A stretch of 64,000 nt of DNA from Robinsoniella peoriensis (GTDB lineage: Bacteria > Bacillota > Clostridia > Lachnospirales > Lachnospiraceae), in assembly GCF_042680125.1 (NCBI RefSeq), contig NZ_JBHTNY010000014.1; one strand, given 5' to 3'. This document shows, piece after piece, positions 25,554-35,100 of the stretch. Position numbers and translations under genes: made by a program. The notes beneath the pieces were generated by a model. That model searched no databases. It had not been told where the DNA came from and worked only from the letters and a program-made list of their open reading frames with translations. The stretch's first letter is position 1, and every line of letters begins with the position of its first letter.

Positions 25554-27506
25554 TTAACAGATCTCAGCTCCGGAAGGCATTTTCTTTTCCGGGATCATCA
25601 GAGCCAGTTCACCGTTTTCATCCTCTGCACACAGAATCATTCCTTCAGACATAACACCTGCAAGTTTTGCCGGCTTTAAGTTTACAAGCACCATAACTTT
25701 TTTGCCAACCATTTCTTCTGCGCTGTAATTGGCTTTGATTCCGGAAACAATCTGTTTTACCTGGCTCCCGATACGAACCTGTGAGCAAAGCAGCTTTCTG
25801 GATTTCTTAACCTCTTCACAAGCGATAATTTCACCGACCTGGAACTGCATTTTCATAAAATCATCATAAGAGATTTCTTCTTTTGCTTCTATATCAATCA
25901 CCGGCTCTGCGGGCACCTCTGCTTCTTTCTCTGAAGCATGAAGCTCTTCTACCTTTGCCAATACTTCTTTCATGTCCAGACGTGCAAATAAGATTTCCGG
26001 CTTCTCTGTTACTTTGCTGCCGGATTTATAGATGCCGTACTGCTCCATTTCAGCCAAACTTCTTTTCTCAGCATTTAACTGTGTCAGAATTTTCCCGGAG
26101 GTTTCAGGCATAAAGGAATCCAATAAGGAAGCGCCGATGCTGATACTTTCTACCAGATTGTAAAGTACGGTTGCCAGACGGTCCTGTTTTGTCTCATCCT
26201 TTGCAAGCGCCCATGGCATCGTTTCATCTATATATTTATTGCAGCGTTTAAACAGAGTAAATATTTCTGAAATAGCGTCAGCAACACGAAGTTCTTCCAT
26301 TTTTTCTGCTGCTTTTTTCGGAACTTCCAGTGCAATAGCTTTTAATTCTTCGTCTACCGGCTCTGCTGCCCCTTTATCTGCCACAACACCGTCAAAATAT
26401 TTATTTGACATGGAAATGGTTCTGTTTACCAGATTTCCAAGGGTATTTGCCAGATCAGAGTTCATTCTTTCCACCATAAGCTCCCAGGAAATAACGCCAT
26501 CGTTTTCAAATGGCATTTCGTGTAATACAAAATATCGTACTGCATCCACGCCAAAGAAATCAACCAGTTCATCTGCATAGAGAACATTTCCTTTGGACTT
26601 ACTCATTTTTCCATCTCCCTGCAGCAGCCACGGATGTCCGAATATCTGCTTAGGAAGGGGAAGATCCAGTGCCATAAGGAATATGGGCCAGTAAATTGTA
26701 TGGAAACGGATAATGTCTTTCCCAATTAAATGCAGGTCTGCCGGCCAGTCCTTTTTAAACTGATCCGTACTTTCTCCATCACAGTTATAACCAATACCGG
26801 TGATATAGTTTGTAAGGGCATCCAGCCAAACATAAACAACATGTTTTGGATCAAAATCAACCGGGATTCCCCATTTAAAAGAAGTTCTGGATACACAGAG
26901 ATCCTGAAGTCCCGGAAGCAGGAAATTGTTCATCATTTCATTCTTTCTGGATACCGGCTGTATGAATTCCGGATGGGTATTGATGTGTTCAATCAAACGA
27001 TCTGCATATTTACTCATTTTGAAGAAATATGCCTCTTCCTTTGCAGGCTGCACTTCTCTTCCGCAATCGGGACATTTTCCATCTGCCAACTGGGATTCCG
27101 TAAAAAATGACTCACAGGGAGTACAGTACATTCCTTCATAATGTCCTTTATAAATGTCGCCTTTATCGTACAGTTTCTTAAATATTTTCTGTACTTGTTT
27201 TTCATGGTCTTCATCTGTAGTACGGATAAACTTGTCATATGAAGTATTCATCATATCCCAGATCTGCCTGATTTCTCCGGCAGTCTGATCTACGAATTCT
27301 TTGCAGGTGATACCTGCTTCTTCCGCTTTTAACTCAATTTTCTGTCCATGCTCATCTGTACCCGTCTGAAAGAACACATCATATCCCTGTGCTCTTTTAA
27401 ACCTTGCAATACTGTCTGCCAGTACTACCTCGTAGGTGTTGCCAATATGCGGTTTACCAGAAGTATAGGCAATCGCCGTAGTCATATAATATTTTTCTTT
27501 TCCCAT
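25554..27506 (-). CDS. metG: Methionyl-tRNA synthetase
   Basis: A 650-residue class I synthetase that charges tRNA-Met. The HIGH motif is PHIGN (~19-23) and KMSKSKGN lies near residue 297-304; the zinc knuckle is CTPCESFFTE...CPDCGR (four Cys). The C-terminal ~105 residues are the OB-fold tRNA-binding domain (FMKMQFQVGEIIACEEVKKS, RKLLCSQVRIG, VSGIKANY, GVMSEGMILCAED). Full length for the Firmicute form with the appended domain. Start ATG after GAAAGGGA. Expression is controlled by the T-box leader upstream. Confidence 0.98.
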   Translation of the reverse strand: MGKEKYYMTTAIAYTSGKPHIGNTYEVVLADSIARFKRAQGYDVFFQTGTDEHGQKIELKAEEAGITCKEFVDQTAGEIRQIWDMMNTSYDKFIRTTDEDHEKQVQKIFKKLYDKGDIYKGHYEGMYCTPCESFFTESQLADGKCPDCGREVQPAKEEAYFFKMSKYADRLIEHINTHPEFIQPVSRKNEMMNNFLLPGLQDLCVSRTSFKWGIPVDFDPKHVVYVWLDALTNYITGIGYNCDGESTDQFKKDWPADLHLIGKDIIRFHTIYWPIFLMALDLPLPKQIFGHPWLLQGDGKMSKSKGNVLYADELVDFFGVDAVRYFVLHEMPFENDGVISWELMVERMNSDLANTLGNLVNRTISMSNKYFDGVVADKGAAEPVDEELKAIALEVPKKAAEKMEELRVADAISEIFTLFKRCNKYIDETMPWALAKDETKQDRLATVLYNLVESISIGASLLDSFMPETSGKILTQLNAEKRSLAEMEQYGIYKSGSKVTEKPEILFARLDMKEVLAKVEELHASEKEAEVPAEPVIDIEAKEEISYDDFMKMQFQVGEIIACEEVKKSRKLLCSQVRIGSQVKQIVSGIKANYSAEEMVGKKVMVLVNLKPAKLAGVMSEGMILCAEDENGELALMIPEKKMPSGAEIC

Positions 27507-27603
27507 GATAAATCCCTTTCTTATTCTTTCCGAATGCCTGAAGTGTGTCCGAAATTACTGTCTTGCCCGAAATGCAATATCTGCATTGGCCGGCAAAATG
27601 CGC

Positions 27604-27950
27604 AAAAAACCCGCCTTCCCATTTGAGAAGACGGGTGTTATCATCCCGTGTTACCACTTCACTTCATTCATTTCTCGCGAAACAAATCTCTGCAAGTGCA
27701 CATCCCTGGAGCTGATATTAAAATACCATTTCCCAATCGTACACTACACCGCTGTAACAGGCGGTTCCCGTTGCAGCCTTGCACAAAACCGGCAGATTGG
27801 GCCATGTCCACAGCCACTTGCCTTTTCCATGTTCGGTGCACCACTCAGAAGCCATCTTCCATCTATACTCACACTTCCCTCTCAGCATCCGGGAATTCTC
27901 TGTAATGCCTGCATTCGATGTACTCTCTTCGTCATTGCGTTTGTCTATAT
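27604..27950 (-). ncRNA. T-box leader of metG
   Basis: On the minus strand a ~350-nt leader ends in the T-box sequence AAGTGGTAACACGGG (27659-27645), which pairs with the 5' part of the terminator CCCGTCTTCTC...GGAAGGCGGG plus U6 (27635-27604). Upstream lies a Stem I with GACGAAGAGAGTA and the ATGGAAGATGGCTTCTGAGT segment that usually closes the specifier loop. The ATG at 27862-27860 is placed as a Met specifier codon. Uncharged tRNA-Met would stabilise the antiterminator and switch metG on. Stem I borders are approximate. Confidence 0.9.
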
Positions 27951-28034
27951 GTAGTTAGGCTATCACAATGAATGTTGGATGTCAAGTATGAAAGGAAAAT
28001 ATTCTGGGCAGGTATATGAAGTATTTTTCCCCTT

Positions 28035-28823
28035 CTAATATACTTCCAGCTTCAAAGTAACTCTATACGGGTCTGCATTTGCTTCAAATACCGGTTTGGG
28101 CCAGTTCTGGGTTTTCCAGGCATCGTAGATTCTGCCCATGCCGCTTCCTGCCCGGTCTCCTACTCCAATCATGTTGAAAAGCTTGAATATTGTTGGATTC
28201 CTGGGGTCGCTGATTCCGCCTGCAAGTATTTCTTCTTTTGGAATCAGAAGCCTGCCCGGATTTGATATGGTAAGGAGATTTTCTTTTTTTCTGATAACAA
28301 TGCCTTGCCGCCCATAATAATCAGCATGAATCACGGCATTGCTTACCGCTTCTTTCAATGCACTTACCACCAGATCTTTTCCAACCTCATTTTTCATTTT
28401 GTTTACTGCAAATTCATGATCTCCATGAGCAACCAGTCTGCCTATTACATTATTGTAATATTCGAAAATATTTCCATTAAAAGATCCGTCATCCGAGGTC
28501 ATACGATAATTCCAGCCCAGCTTTACACCTTGCAGCTCCTCTCTGTAATCCAGAAAGTAATTTGGAAACTCTTCCCTTATGCAGGATTCTTTCCCAAACA
28601 TCAGAAGACCGGCTATAGTGGGAACAAGCTTATCTTTTCTTCCTCTTTTTAAAACAGACAGCTTAATCAGAAATTCCGGCATCAAAAGCTTCAGGACAGG
28701 CGCCTCCGGCGTTTTCCCCTTCATAAAGCTTCGATATCTTTCAATTGTTTCCATACAAAGCGCTGAAATATCCATTTTTTCCATTACTACATCATCATAT
28801 GGCATTTTTCTACCTTCCATCAT
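28035..28823 (-). CDS. AlbA_2/RecG-like ATP-binding protein, N-terminally truncated
   Basis: A 262-residue protein matching only the C-terminal part of Schlafen-AlbA_2 'ATP-binding' proteins: MPYDDVVMEKMD, AGLLMFGKE, VVSALKEAVSNAVIHADYYG (HATPase N-box-like), LLTISNPGRLLIP, and ISDPRNPTIFKLFNMIGVGD, then RAGSGMGRIYDAW. Relatives are usually 400-500 residues with an N-terminal DNA-binding AlbA_2 domain; none is visible upstream, where a TAA closes the frame 10 codons before the chosen ATG. It is probably a remnant or a domain-reduced form. Role unknown; relatives act as transcription or DNA-associated factors. Confidence 0.65.
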   Translation of the reverse strand: MMEGRKMPYDDVVMEKMDISALCMETIERYRSFMKGKTPEAPVLKLLMPEFLIKLSVLKRGRKDKLVPTIAGLLMFGKESCIREEFPNYFLDYREELQGVKLGWNYRMTSDDGSFNGNIFEYYNNVIGRLVAHGDHEFAVNKMKNEVGKDLVVSALKEAVSNAVIHADYYGRQGIVIRKKENLLTISNPGRLLIPKEEILAGGISDPRNPTIFKLFNMIGVGDRAGSGMGRIYDAWKTQNWPKPVFEANADPYRVTLKLEVY

Positions 28824-28882
28824 TTCATACCCATCCTTTATTTTTCTTTATTCCAATTTCCGGATAAATAATCAGACTTTTA

Positions 28883-28898
28883 TTACCAACCGTGGTAA
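28883..28898. promoter_or_regulatory. Short palindrome upstream of the truncated ATP-binding gene
   Basis: TTACCA-ACCG-TGGTAA, perfect 6-bp arms, 60 bp before the gene start and followed by AAAATTTTT on the plus strand. Could be an operator or a small plus-strand terminator-like hairpin. Confidence 0.3.
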
Positions 28899-29027
28899 AA
28901 TTTTTCTGGGCATGGAATTTTCTTTCTTCGGGCCCAAAAGTAGTCTAAAATGCAATTACCGCTAAATTTACTATCTATGTATATTTCAGAATCAACTGGA
29001 TAAAAAAGTCTACATTATTCGCCAAAT

Positions 29028-29621
29028 TTATGATTGTACCGAGTTAATCCACTTAAAGAACGTGTTATGTGAGACTGCAAGCTGACGTGCCGCTTCCCTG
29101 CCGCTGATCTCTCCTACTTCCCATCTGGACCGGATGAGATGAAACTCCGGGGGAATATCCTTACAGGGACGCCCGAACTGTACACCGCGGATTTTTGCAG
29201 CCTCAATTCCCTCTGCCTGTCTCTGCCTGATATTTTCCCGCTCTGTCTGGGCGACGTATGATAAAAGCTGCAGCACCATATCTGCGATAAAGGTTCCCAT
29301 CAGATCTTTGCCTTTCCGCGTATCCAGCAGAGGCATGTCCAGAACGAGCACATCTGCCCCTTTATTTTTTGTAATCACACGCCACTGGTCAATAATCTCC
29401 TGATAATTCCTTCCCAGCCGGTCTATGGACTTAATTACAATCAGATCTCCCGGCTTAATCCTTTTTAATAATTTTCTGTACTGGGGGCGGTTGAAGTCCT
29501 TGCCGCTCAGCTTATCCATATAGATATCAGCATCCCGGACTCCCCATCTGGACAGCGCAATCATCTGTCTGTCCTCATTTTGTTCTTTTGTAGATACTCT
29601 TACGTAACCATATTTTTTCAT
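29028..29621 (-). CDS. Serine recombinase (resolvase/invertase family)
   Basis: A 197-residue small serine recombinase. The catalytic Ser is in YVRVSTKEQNEDRQ (about residue 10); further active-site blocks are KSIDRLGRNYQEI and the E-helix region ADMVLQLLSYVAQTERENIRQRQAEGI. The C-terminal HTH_7-like segment is WEVGEISGREAARQLAVSHN followed by TFFKWI. Length fits Hin/Tn3 resolvases. I found no obvious crossover-site pair or transposase nearby, so this may be a solitary resolvase left from a plasmid or transposon. Confidence 0.93.
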   Translation of the reverse strand: MKKYGYVRVSTKEQNEDRQMIALSRWGVRDADIYMDKLSGKDFNRPQYRKLLKRIKPGDLIVIKSIDRLGRNYQEIIDQWRVITKNKGADVLVLDMPLLDTRKGKDLMGTFIADMVLQLLSYVAQTERENIRQRQAEGIEAAKIRGVQFGRPCKDIPPEFHLIRSRWEVGEISGREAARQLAVSHNTFFKWINSVQS

Positions 29622-29780
29622 AAATACCTCCTTATTGCGTACGAACAGTCTTTCTTCGGCTTACCCAGTTATATACGTATATCCTTTATCATCTCCTTCT
29701 TTTTTCGTGTCCCTAATGGTAATTTTTGCATGTCTTCCTGCATATCTTTACACTAAAGACCCTATTGTCAGGTGAACCCT

Positions 29781-31535
29781 ATGCGTAAAATCAACCCCGC
29801 GTCTCTTCTTCGCTTCCTGCTGATTCCGGCTTCCCTGTTACTGCTGATTTCTATCGGCATTTACATCAACAGCTCTTTCCATCATCAGGAAAACCGCAAA
29901 TTCACAGATTTTACCCACAACATGTTTGTGGATGAAGTCACCTCCAACACGTTGAATCTTCATTATACCCTGTCGGACCCAAAGTCTTTCGGGATTGATG
30001 ATTACATGGTAACACTTGGAGCCGCTGATGAAGAATCTCTCGCTGCATCTACCGCTGTCCTGGAAAATTATCAGGAAGCACTGAATCAGATTTCTTATAA
30101 GAATCTGTCTAAAAATAATCAGCTTACTTACGACATTCTTGCATACTACCTGAAGAACCAAAATAATGGAAAGGATTTTTCTCTGTATGCAGAGCCTCTG
30201 GGACCCACAATCGGCACTCAGGCACAGCTTCCGGTTCTGCTTGCGGAATACACTTTTAACAAAAAAGCAGACGTCGATGAATATTTGTCTCTGCTTTCAC
30301 AGCTGGATACATACTATGCATCCCTTCTGGAGTATGAAAAAGCCAAATCCTCCGCAGGTTTGTTTATGAGTGATGCAAATACAGATGCAATTATAGCTCA
30401 ATGCCAATCCTTTATTGCTGACCCGGATAATAACTTTTTAATTGAAATATTTAATGATAAGGTGGATTCCTTTCCAGAGCTCACCCCTGAAGAATGTGCC
30501 AACTTCAAAGTCCGTCATAAGGACATTATTTTAAAGAAAGTAATTCCGGCATATGAAAACCTGATTACAGGACTGACCGCATTAAAAGGAACCGGAAAAA
30601 ACAATGCCGGTTTATGTAATTTCCCTGATGGAAAGAAATATTATGAGTACCTGGTGAAAGATACAACCGGTTCCAATGCTTCCATTGATCAGATTCAGAA
30701 ACGTCTGATGGACCAGGTGCAGACTGACTTTACTGAGCTACAGACTTTGCTGGCGAAAAACCCCACACTCCTGTCTTCTGTATCCGGCATGTCTGCTTCC
30801 TCACCGGAAGCAATCTTAAATGATCTTCAGAAGAAAATGGCAGATGATTTTCCCACCTCTCCACAGGTGAACGTAAATGTGAAATACGTCCACAGCTCCC
30901 TGGAAAAATACTTAAGTCCTGCTTTTTACCTGTCACCGCCTATAGATAATCTCATTGACAATGTGATCTATATCAACCAGGCATCTGACTACTCGGGGCT
31001 TGAGCTCTATACCACACTGGCGCATGAGGGATATCCGGGACATTTATACCAGACTATTTATTCCGGCAGTACCAACGCTGATCCGGTCAGAAGCCTGTTA
31101 AACTTTGGGGGTTACAGTGAAGGCTGGGCAACTTATGTAGAATTCCAGTCATACCAATACGCAGATGTAGATCAAGACGTGGCTGCCCTTTACCGCCTGA
31201 ACCGTTCCATAATGCTCGGGATATCTTCTCTGCTGGATATCGCCATCAACTACCATGGCTACGACCGAAACGCAACTGCTGCCTACTTAAATCAGATTGG
31301 ATTTTCAGACCCGGAGATCGCCAACAACATGTATGACATTATCATTGAAGCACCTGCCAACTATCTGAAATATTATGTGGGCTGCCTTAGCTTTATGGAT
31401 ATTCGGGATAAATTTAAAAAAGAATTGGGTGATAAATTCAACCTCAAAGAATTCCATGAACAGATTCTGACAATTGGGCCTGCCCCATTTCCAGTCCTGG
31501 AAAAATACCTGGAAAATTATTATCAGCTTGGATAA
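29781..31535 (+). CDS. DUF885-family metallopeptidase-like protein, membrane-anchored
   Basis: About 584 residues with an N-terminal hydrophobic anchor (LLRFLLIPASLLLLISIGIY). The zinc-site motif HEGYPGH (TTLAHEGYPGHLYQTIY) and the downstream YSEGWATYVE (third ligand Glu) are hallmarks of the DUF885 group, distantly related to M2/M32 peptidases. It should be an extracytoplasmic peptidase, probably on short peptides; substrate unknown. I prefer ATG 29781, six bases after AGGTG, to the GTG nine bases earlier. It stands alone and is divergent from the recombinase. Confidence 0.85.
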   Translation: MRKINPASLLRFLLIPASLLLLISIGIYINSSFHHQENRKFTDFTHNMFVDEVTSNTLNLHYTLSDPKSFGIDDYMVTLGAADEESLAASTAVLENYQEALNQISYKNLSKNNQLTYDILAYYLKNQNNGKDFSLYAEPLGPTIGTQAQLPVLLAEYTFNKKADVDEYLSLLSQLDTYYASLLEYEKAKSSAGLFMSDANTDAIIAQCQSFIADPDNNFLIEIFNDKVDSFPELTPEECANFKVRHKDIILKKVIPAYENLITGLTALKGTGKNNAGLCNFPDGKKYYEYLVKDTTGSNASIDQIQKRLMDQVQTDFTELQTLLAKNPTLLSSVSGMSASSPEAILNDLQKKMADDFPTSPQVNVNVKYVHSSLEKYLSPAFYLSPPIDNLIDNVIYINQASDYSGLELYTTLAHEGYPGHLYQTIYSGSTNADPVRSLLNFGGYSEGWATYVEFQSYQYADVDQDVAALYRLNRSIMLGISSLLDIAINYHGYDRNATAAYLNQIGFSDPEIANNMYDIIIEAPANYLKYYVGCLSFMDIRDKFKKELGDKFNLKEFHEQILTIGPAPFPVLEKYLENYYQLG

Positions 31536-31574
31536 AGATCACAAACACCCAAAACCCGCTATCTTTCCTACGTT

Positions 31575-31679
31575 TTCGACGGTTTTACTCCCGAAAAGAT
31601 AAATTTTTCATAAAAAACGAAAATTTCTTATATTTGCTACGGGTTTCGACTGACTTCGACAATCGGACTGTGTTATACT
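31575..31679 (+). promoter_or_regulatory. Cluster of Spo0A-box-like sites and -10 upstream of the Spo0E-like gene
   Basis: TTCGAC occurs three times: 31575-31580, 31645-31650 and 31655-31661; the last is TTCGACA, the exact complement of the 0A box TGTCGAA. A TATACT hexamer lies at 31674-31679, with no good -35, so the boxes sit where an activator would contact polymerase. Confidence 0.5.
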
Positions 31680-31731
31680 GTGTCTAACAGAGTCACTAAC
31701 ACACTAATAGAGCGAATAAAGGAGAAAACAT

Positions 31732-31929
31732 ATGAGAAGAATGTTATGTAATATTCAAAAGAACTGGTACAAATGTGCATTAGCTGCAGAAGGGAAAAAA
31801 TTAGACCGATTGGTTGAAGAAGGTAAACCGTTAACAGGAAAAGAGTTGCTGGCGGTCAGCAGAAAAATTGATGGACATATGATAAGTCTTGTGAAAACAA
31901 CAGAGTATTTAAAAAGAACAACATCCTGA
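31732..31929 (+). CDS. Spo0E-like aspartyl-phosphate phosphatase
   Basis: A 65-residue protein with a strong ribosome-binding site (AAAGGAGAAAA). Two predicted helices carry the pattern KKLDRLVEEGKPLTGKELLA followed by VSRKIDGHM, which resembles the Spo0E signature S-x-x-L/I-D preceded by a helix and a short turn. Spo0E proteins dephosphorylate phospho-Spo0A and delay sporulation. The usual SQELD is SRKID here and the first-helix His is not obvious, so the call is moderate. The promoter region has Spo0A-box-like sites, which would close a feedback loop. Confidence 0.5.
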   Translation: MRRMLCNIQKNWYKCALAAEGKKLDRLVEEGKPLTGKELLAVSRKIDGHMISLVKTTEYLKRTTS

Positions 31930-31957
31930 TTTAATTTTAATAAATTTGAAAACGTAA

Positions 31958-32022
31958 AAAGACTGTGTACAGCGCTATGAAGTTGAATGTATTCAACTCC
32001 ATAAACACTGTACACAGTCTTT
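31958..32022. terminator. Long double hairpin after the Spo0E-like gene
   Basis: Perfect 15-bp outer arms (AAAGACTGTGTACAG and its complement) enclose a second 8-bp hairpin AGTTGAAT-GT-ATTCAACT (31981-31998). It follows the stop by ~30 bp and is flanked by A and T runs. It may be a terminator, an mRNA-stabilising structure or a small repeat element. Confidence 0.6.
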
Positions 32023-32083
32023 ATGTTTATCCGTAACATTATACCTGTGATTCTATCAAGAATCCATAATTTTAAGTTTCATT

Positions 32084-32194
32084 TTCATAATCAGTATCCT
32101 CTGGCAAAACATATGGAGCCATGGGTTCTTTCTCGTCTCCATCACTATTTACTTCCAATGCCTTATTGATACCATTTACCGGCGGATTCTTAAT
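32084..32194 (-). other. In-frame open extension beyond the GH2 stop codon
   Basis: Immediately after the TAA of the giant GH2 gene the same frame stays open for 36 codons (IKNPPVNGINKALEVNSDGD, then EKEPMAPYVLPEDTDYENET) before the next TAA. The composition is acidic and non-repetitive, unlike the basic LRR tail that precedes it. It has no start codon with a ribosome-binding site. It may be a lost or alternative C-terminus, or chance. Confidence 0.4.
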
Positions 32195-35100
32195 TTACAT
32201 TGACTTTTTAATTATATTTACTTTACTGCTTAGTTTTGCTTTTGACAGCATCTTTTTATAGGATAAATATTTTTTCTTCGGAACATAGATCTTTGCTTTT
32301 GTTGAAATATTCTTGAACGCATACTTTCCAATACTTGTAATTGATTTAGATTTCAGCGTAACAGATCTCAGTTTCTTACATCCTGCAAAGCTCTCTTTTC
32401 CAATTTTCGTCACATTGCTTCCAATTGTAATCTTCGACAGTCTTGTGTTTTTCCGGAATGCATTGTCGTCAATTCTGGTTACCTTGTAGGTATATCCTTT
32501 AATTTTTACAGTGGACGGAATCGTTATGGATCTGTATGTTTTCTTCGCAGGTTTTACCAGCATTACTGTCTTTGTTCTGCTCGTAGAAGCCGTTACTTTG
32601 TAACGCAGTCCCCTTGTCTGATAGGTGCTTCCTTTTTTCGGAAGTGCAGGAATTTTTGAAAGCCCGCTTTTTGCCTTGTTCAGAGCATTGTACGCCTGGT
32701 CTGTCATTTCTTTTGTTGCATTTGGGTTATTGATAACAGCTGCTGCATTTTTCATAGCTGCTTCTAATACCGACCAGGTGGATGCCGTGTAATCCGCTTT
32801 TTTAAGGGATGCACATGATTGATACAGATTCTTCAATGCCGTCTTGTCAACGGGCACCGGTTTTGCCTGGGCGGGCTTTAATCCTCTTATTGCAGACTCC
32901 AGTGCAGATATTGCCTTTGATACATCCGCCTGAACCGCATTGTCATTTGCGTTTACGCCTTTTGCTGCATTTAGCGCCTGGATAAATACTTTCCAGCTCT
33001 CCGGCGTATATAATTTTTCATTATACTTGCCATTAACACTATTTATGAGTGCTGACAGCTTTGATTTATCCACAGGTTCTTTCTCAATGCGGGATGCTTT
33101 GAAGTCTGATATCGCCTTTGTTAATTTTACAATTGCATTATCTATATCTTCCGATACGGATTTGTCAATTGTCCCGGTCTGGGTCATGACAGAATTTCCA
33201 TTATCTTGCGAATCTGTTCTATTTACCGTTCCGGTCTGAGTCATAACGGCATTTCCATTTATTCTTATTTCTGCTTTTCTTGCTGTCCCGGTCTGGGTCA
33301 TAACCGTATTATCTGTTTCTGCCTGTTCTTCACCATTATTGGCTTCTGATTCTGATTCAAGCCCTGACTGCATCTTGGGTTCCTGAACATCCTCAGAGAT
33401 ACTTCCGGTCTGCGGCTGTTCCTCTCCAGGATTCAATACCATAAATGCATCTGCATTATTATAAACTCCGGGGGTACCAGCCGTAATGGTAATGCTGTGG
33501 TTTCCAGGCTCCAGTCCTGTCACTCCATATACTTTATACTGGTTAAAATCCCATCCTCCGCCTTGAGCTGCACGGATTTCCACGGATTCTGCGCTGCCGT
33601 CATCTATTTTTACGGCTGCACTGCGCAGTGTCTGATCATAACCGGACAGCCAGACGATGCCGGTACCATTAAACTGAAGTTTCACTTCTCCATCTTTAAA
33701 ATAAGTAATCGTATTGTTATATGGTTTATTTCCTGCTAAATATGATGCGTCTGCAGTATCTTGAATGCTTCCTTCCGGATACTGTACTGATTCATCCGTA
33801 TCATCAATCATCAGCGCTTTTGCCAATATGGCATTGGCACTTCTAACCGGTGTACTGGCATCAGCACTCCACACATCACAGCGCAGCAGTTTCCCTGCAT
33901 CCGTGTCTGCCGGCATATAATTCTGACTAACAGCTCCTTCAATTGCTACATAAGTTTCTTTATCGTATCCCTGTGCACTATATGCATCTGCTGCATACCA
34001 CTGATACTCTAAATCTTCTGGAGCCCCGTTTGTGATGGTACAACCCGCCGTGAGGCTTCCATCTTCATTTTCATTTACTGCCACATCACTGATTCTGACA
34101 TTTTCACTTACATCATTGATGATAATAAATGCGTCCAGGCTGACATTTGCGCCTAAAGATAACGGATTCTTTCTTCCTGTGCGGTTGATTGTAATCTCGT
34201 GTTCTCCCGGTTCATCCCATACCTGCTCAAAAAGCACTTCATTTACCTGATTGCCCGTGCTGGAGTTCGCATCAAACAAGTCAATTTCTACGGGACTTCC
34301 TCCGTCTACCGTTACCTCTGCTATACCCTGATTGTTTTCTTTTGCGCCTACCCAGCGGATTCCGCTTCCCGCAAACTTGAAGGAAACACCTGCTTCATTT
34401 TTTGTATCCATAAGGTAGGTGACAGATTTACCATAAGCATTTGCAGTCCAGGACTTATCTTTATCAGTCTTATAATCTGTACCTTTGGTTCCTGAAAATA
34501 CAAATTCATCCGAGTCATCTAATATATCATAGTAGCGATAAGAATCCCGTCCTATTTCAATTCCATTACTCTTTACGGTCTGTCTCTCTTTTCCGTCAAT
34601 CAACAGCGTAGCCTTACAGTAAACCTTGTTTGCTTCCAGTCCCTTTATGTTCAGTATGTCATTTTCAGCACCTTCAATTACCTGTGCCTTACTGTCTGGA
34701 TCGCCTGCTGCTACCCGGTACCATTGCAGTTTCACTTCTGTAGCTTCACTTTCATTCTGTACATGATAGGAAACCTTCAATTCTTCTTCATTTACTGCTG
34801 ATATCTTTAAATTAACCAGTGATGTAATCGTCTCTTCCGTCAGATTATTTTCATTTGTCAGACGGATTGTTCCTGATCCTGTAGAACCATTTGCCAGTTT
34901 TCCCTGAATACCGGTGTAGTTGCCCCATCCCAGGTTTGGATAATACCATTGGTTATTAATGATGAGCTGTGCTTTTTCAGTAGCGCTGCTTCCTTCCGGC
35001 TTCAAAACTTCGAAAGCATCTACTACGATGCAATTAGCTTTTCCGCCTGCCGTTTCCAGTTTAATGGTATGTTCTCCATTCTCCAGTCCCTCTATGCTGT

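Noticed and set aside
29028..29621. Serine recombinase as evidence of a prophage or integrative element
   Set aside because: No phage, conjugation or att-like repeats were found around it.
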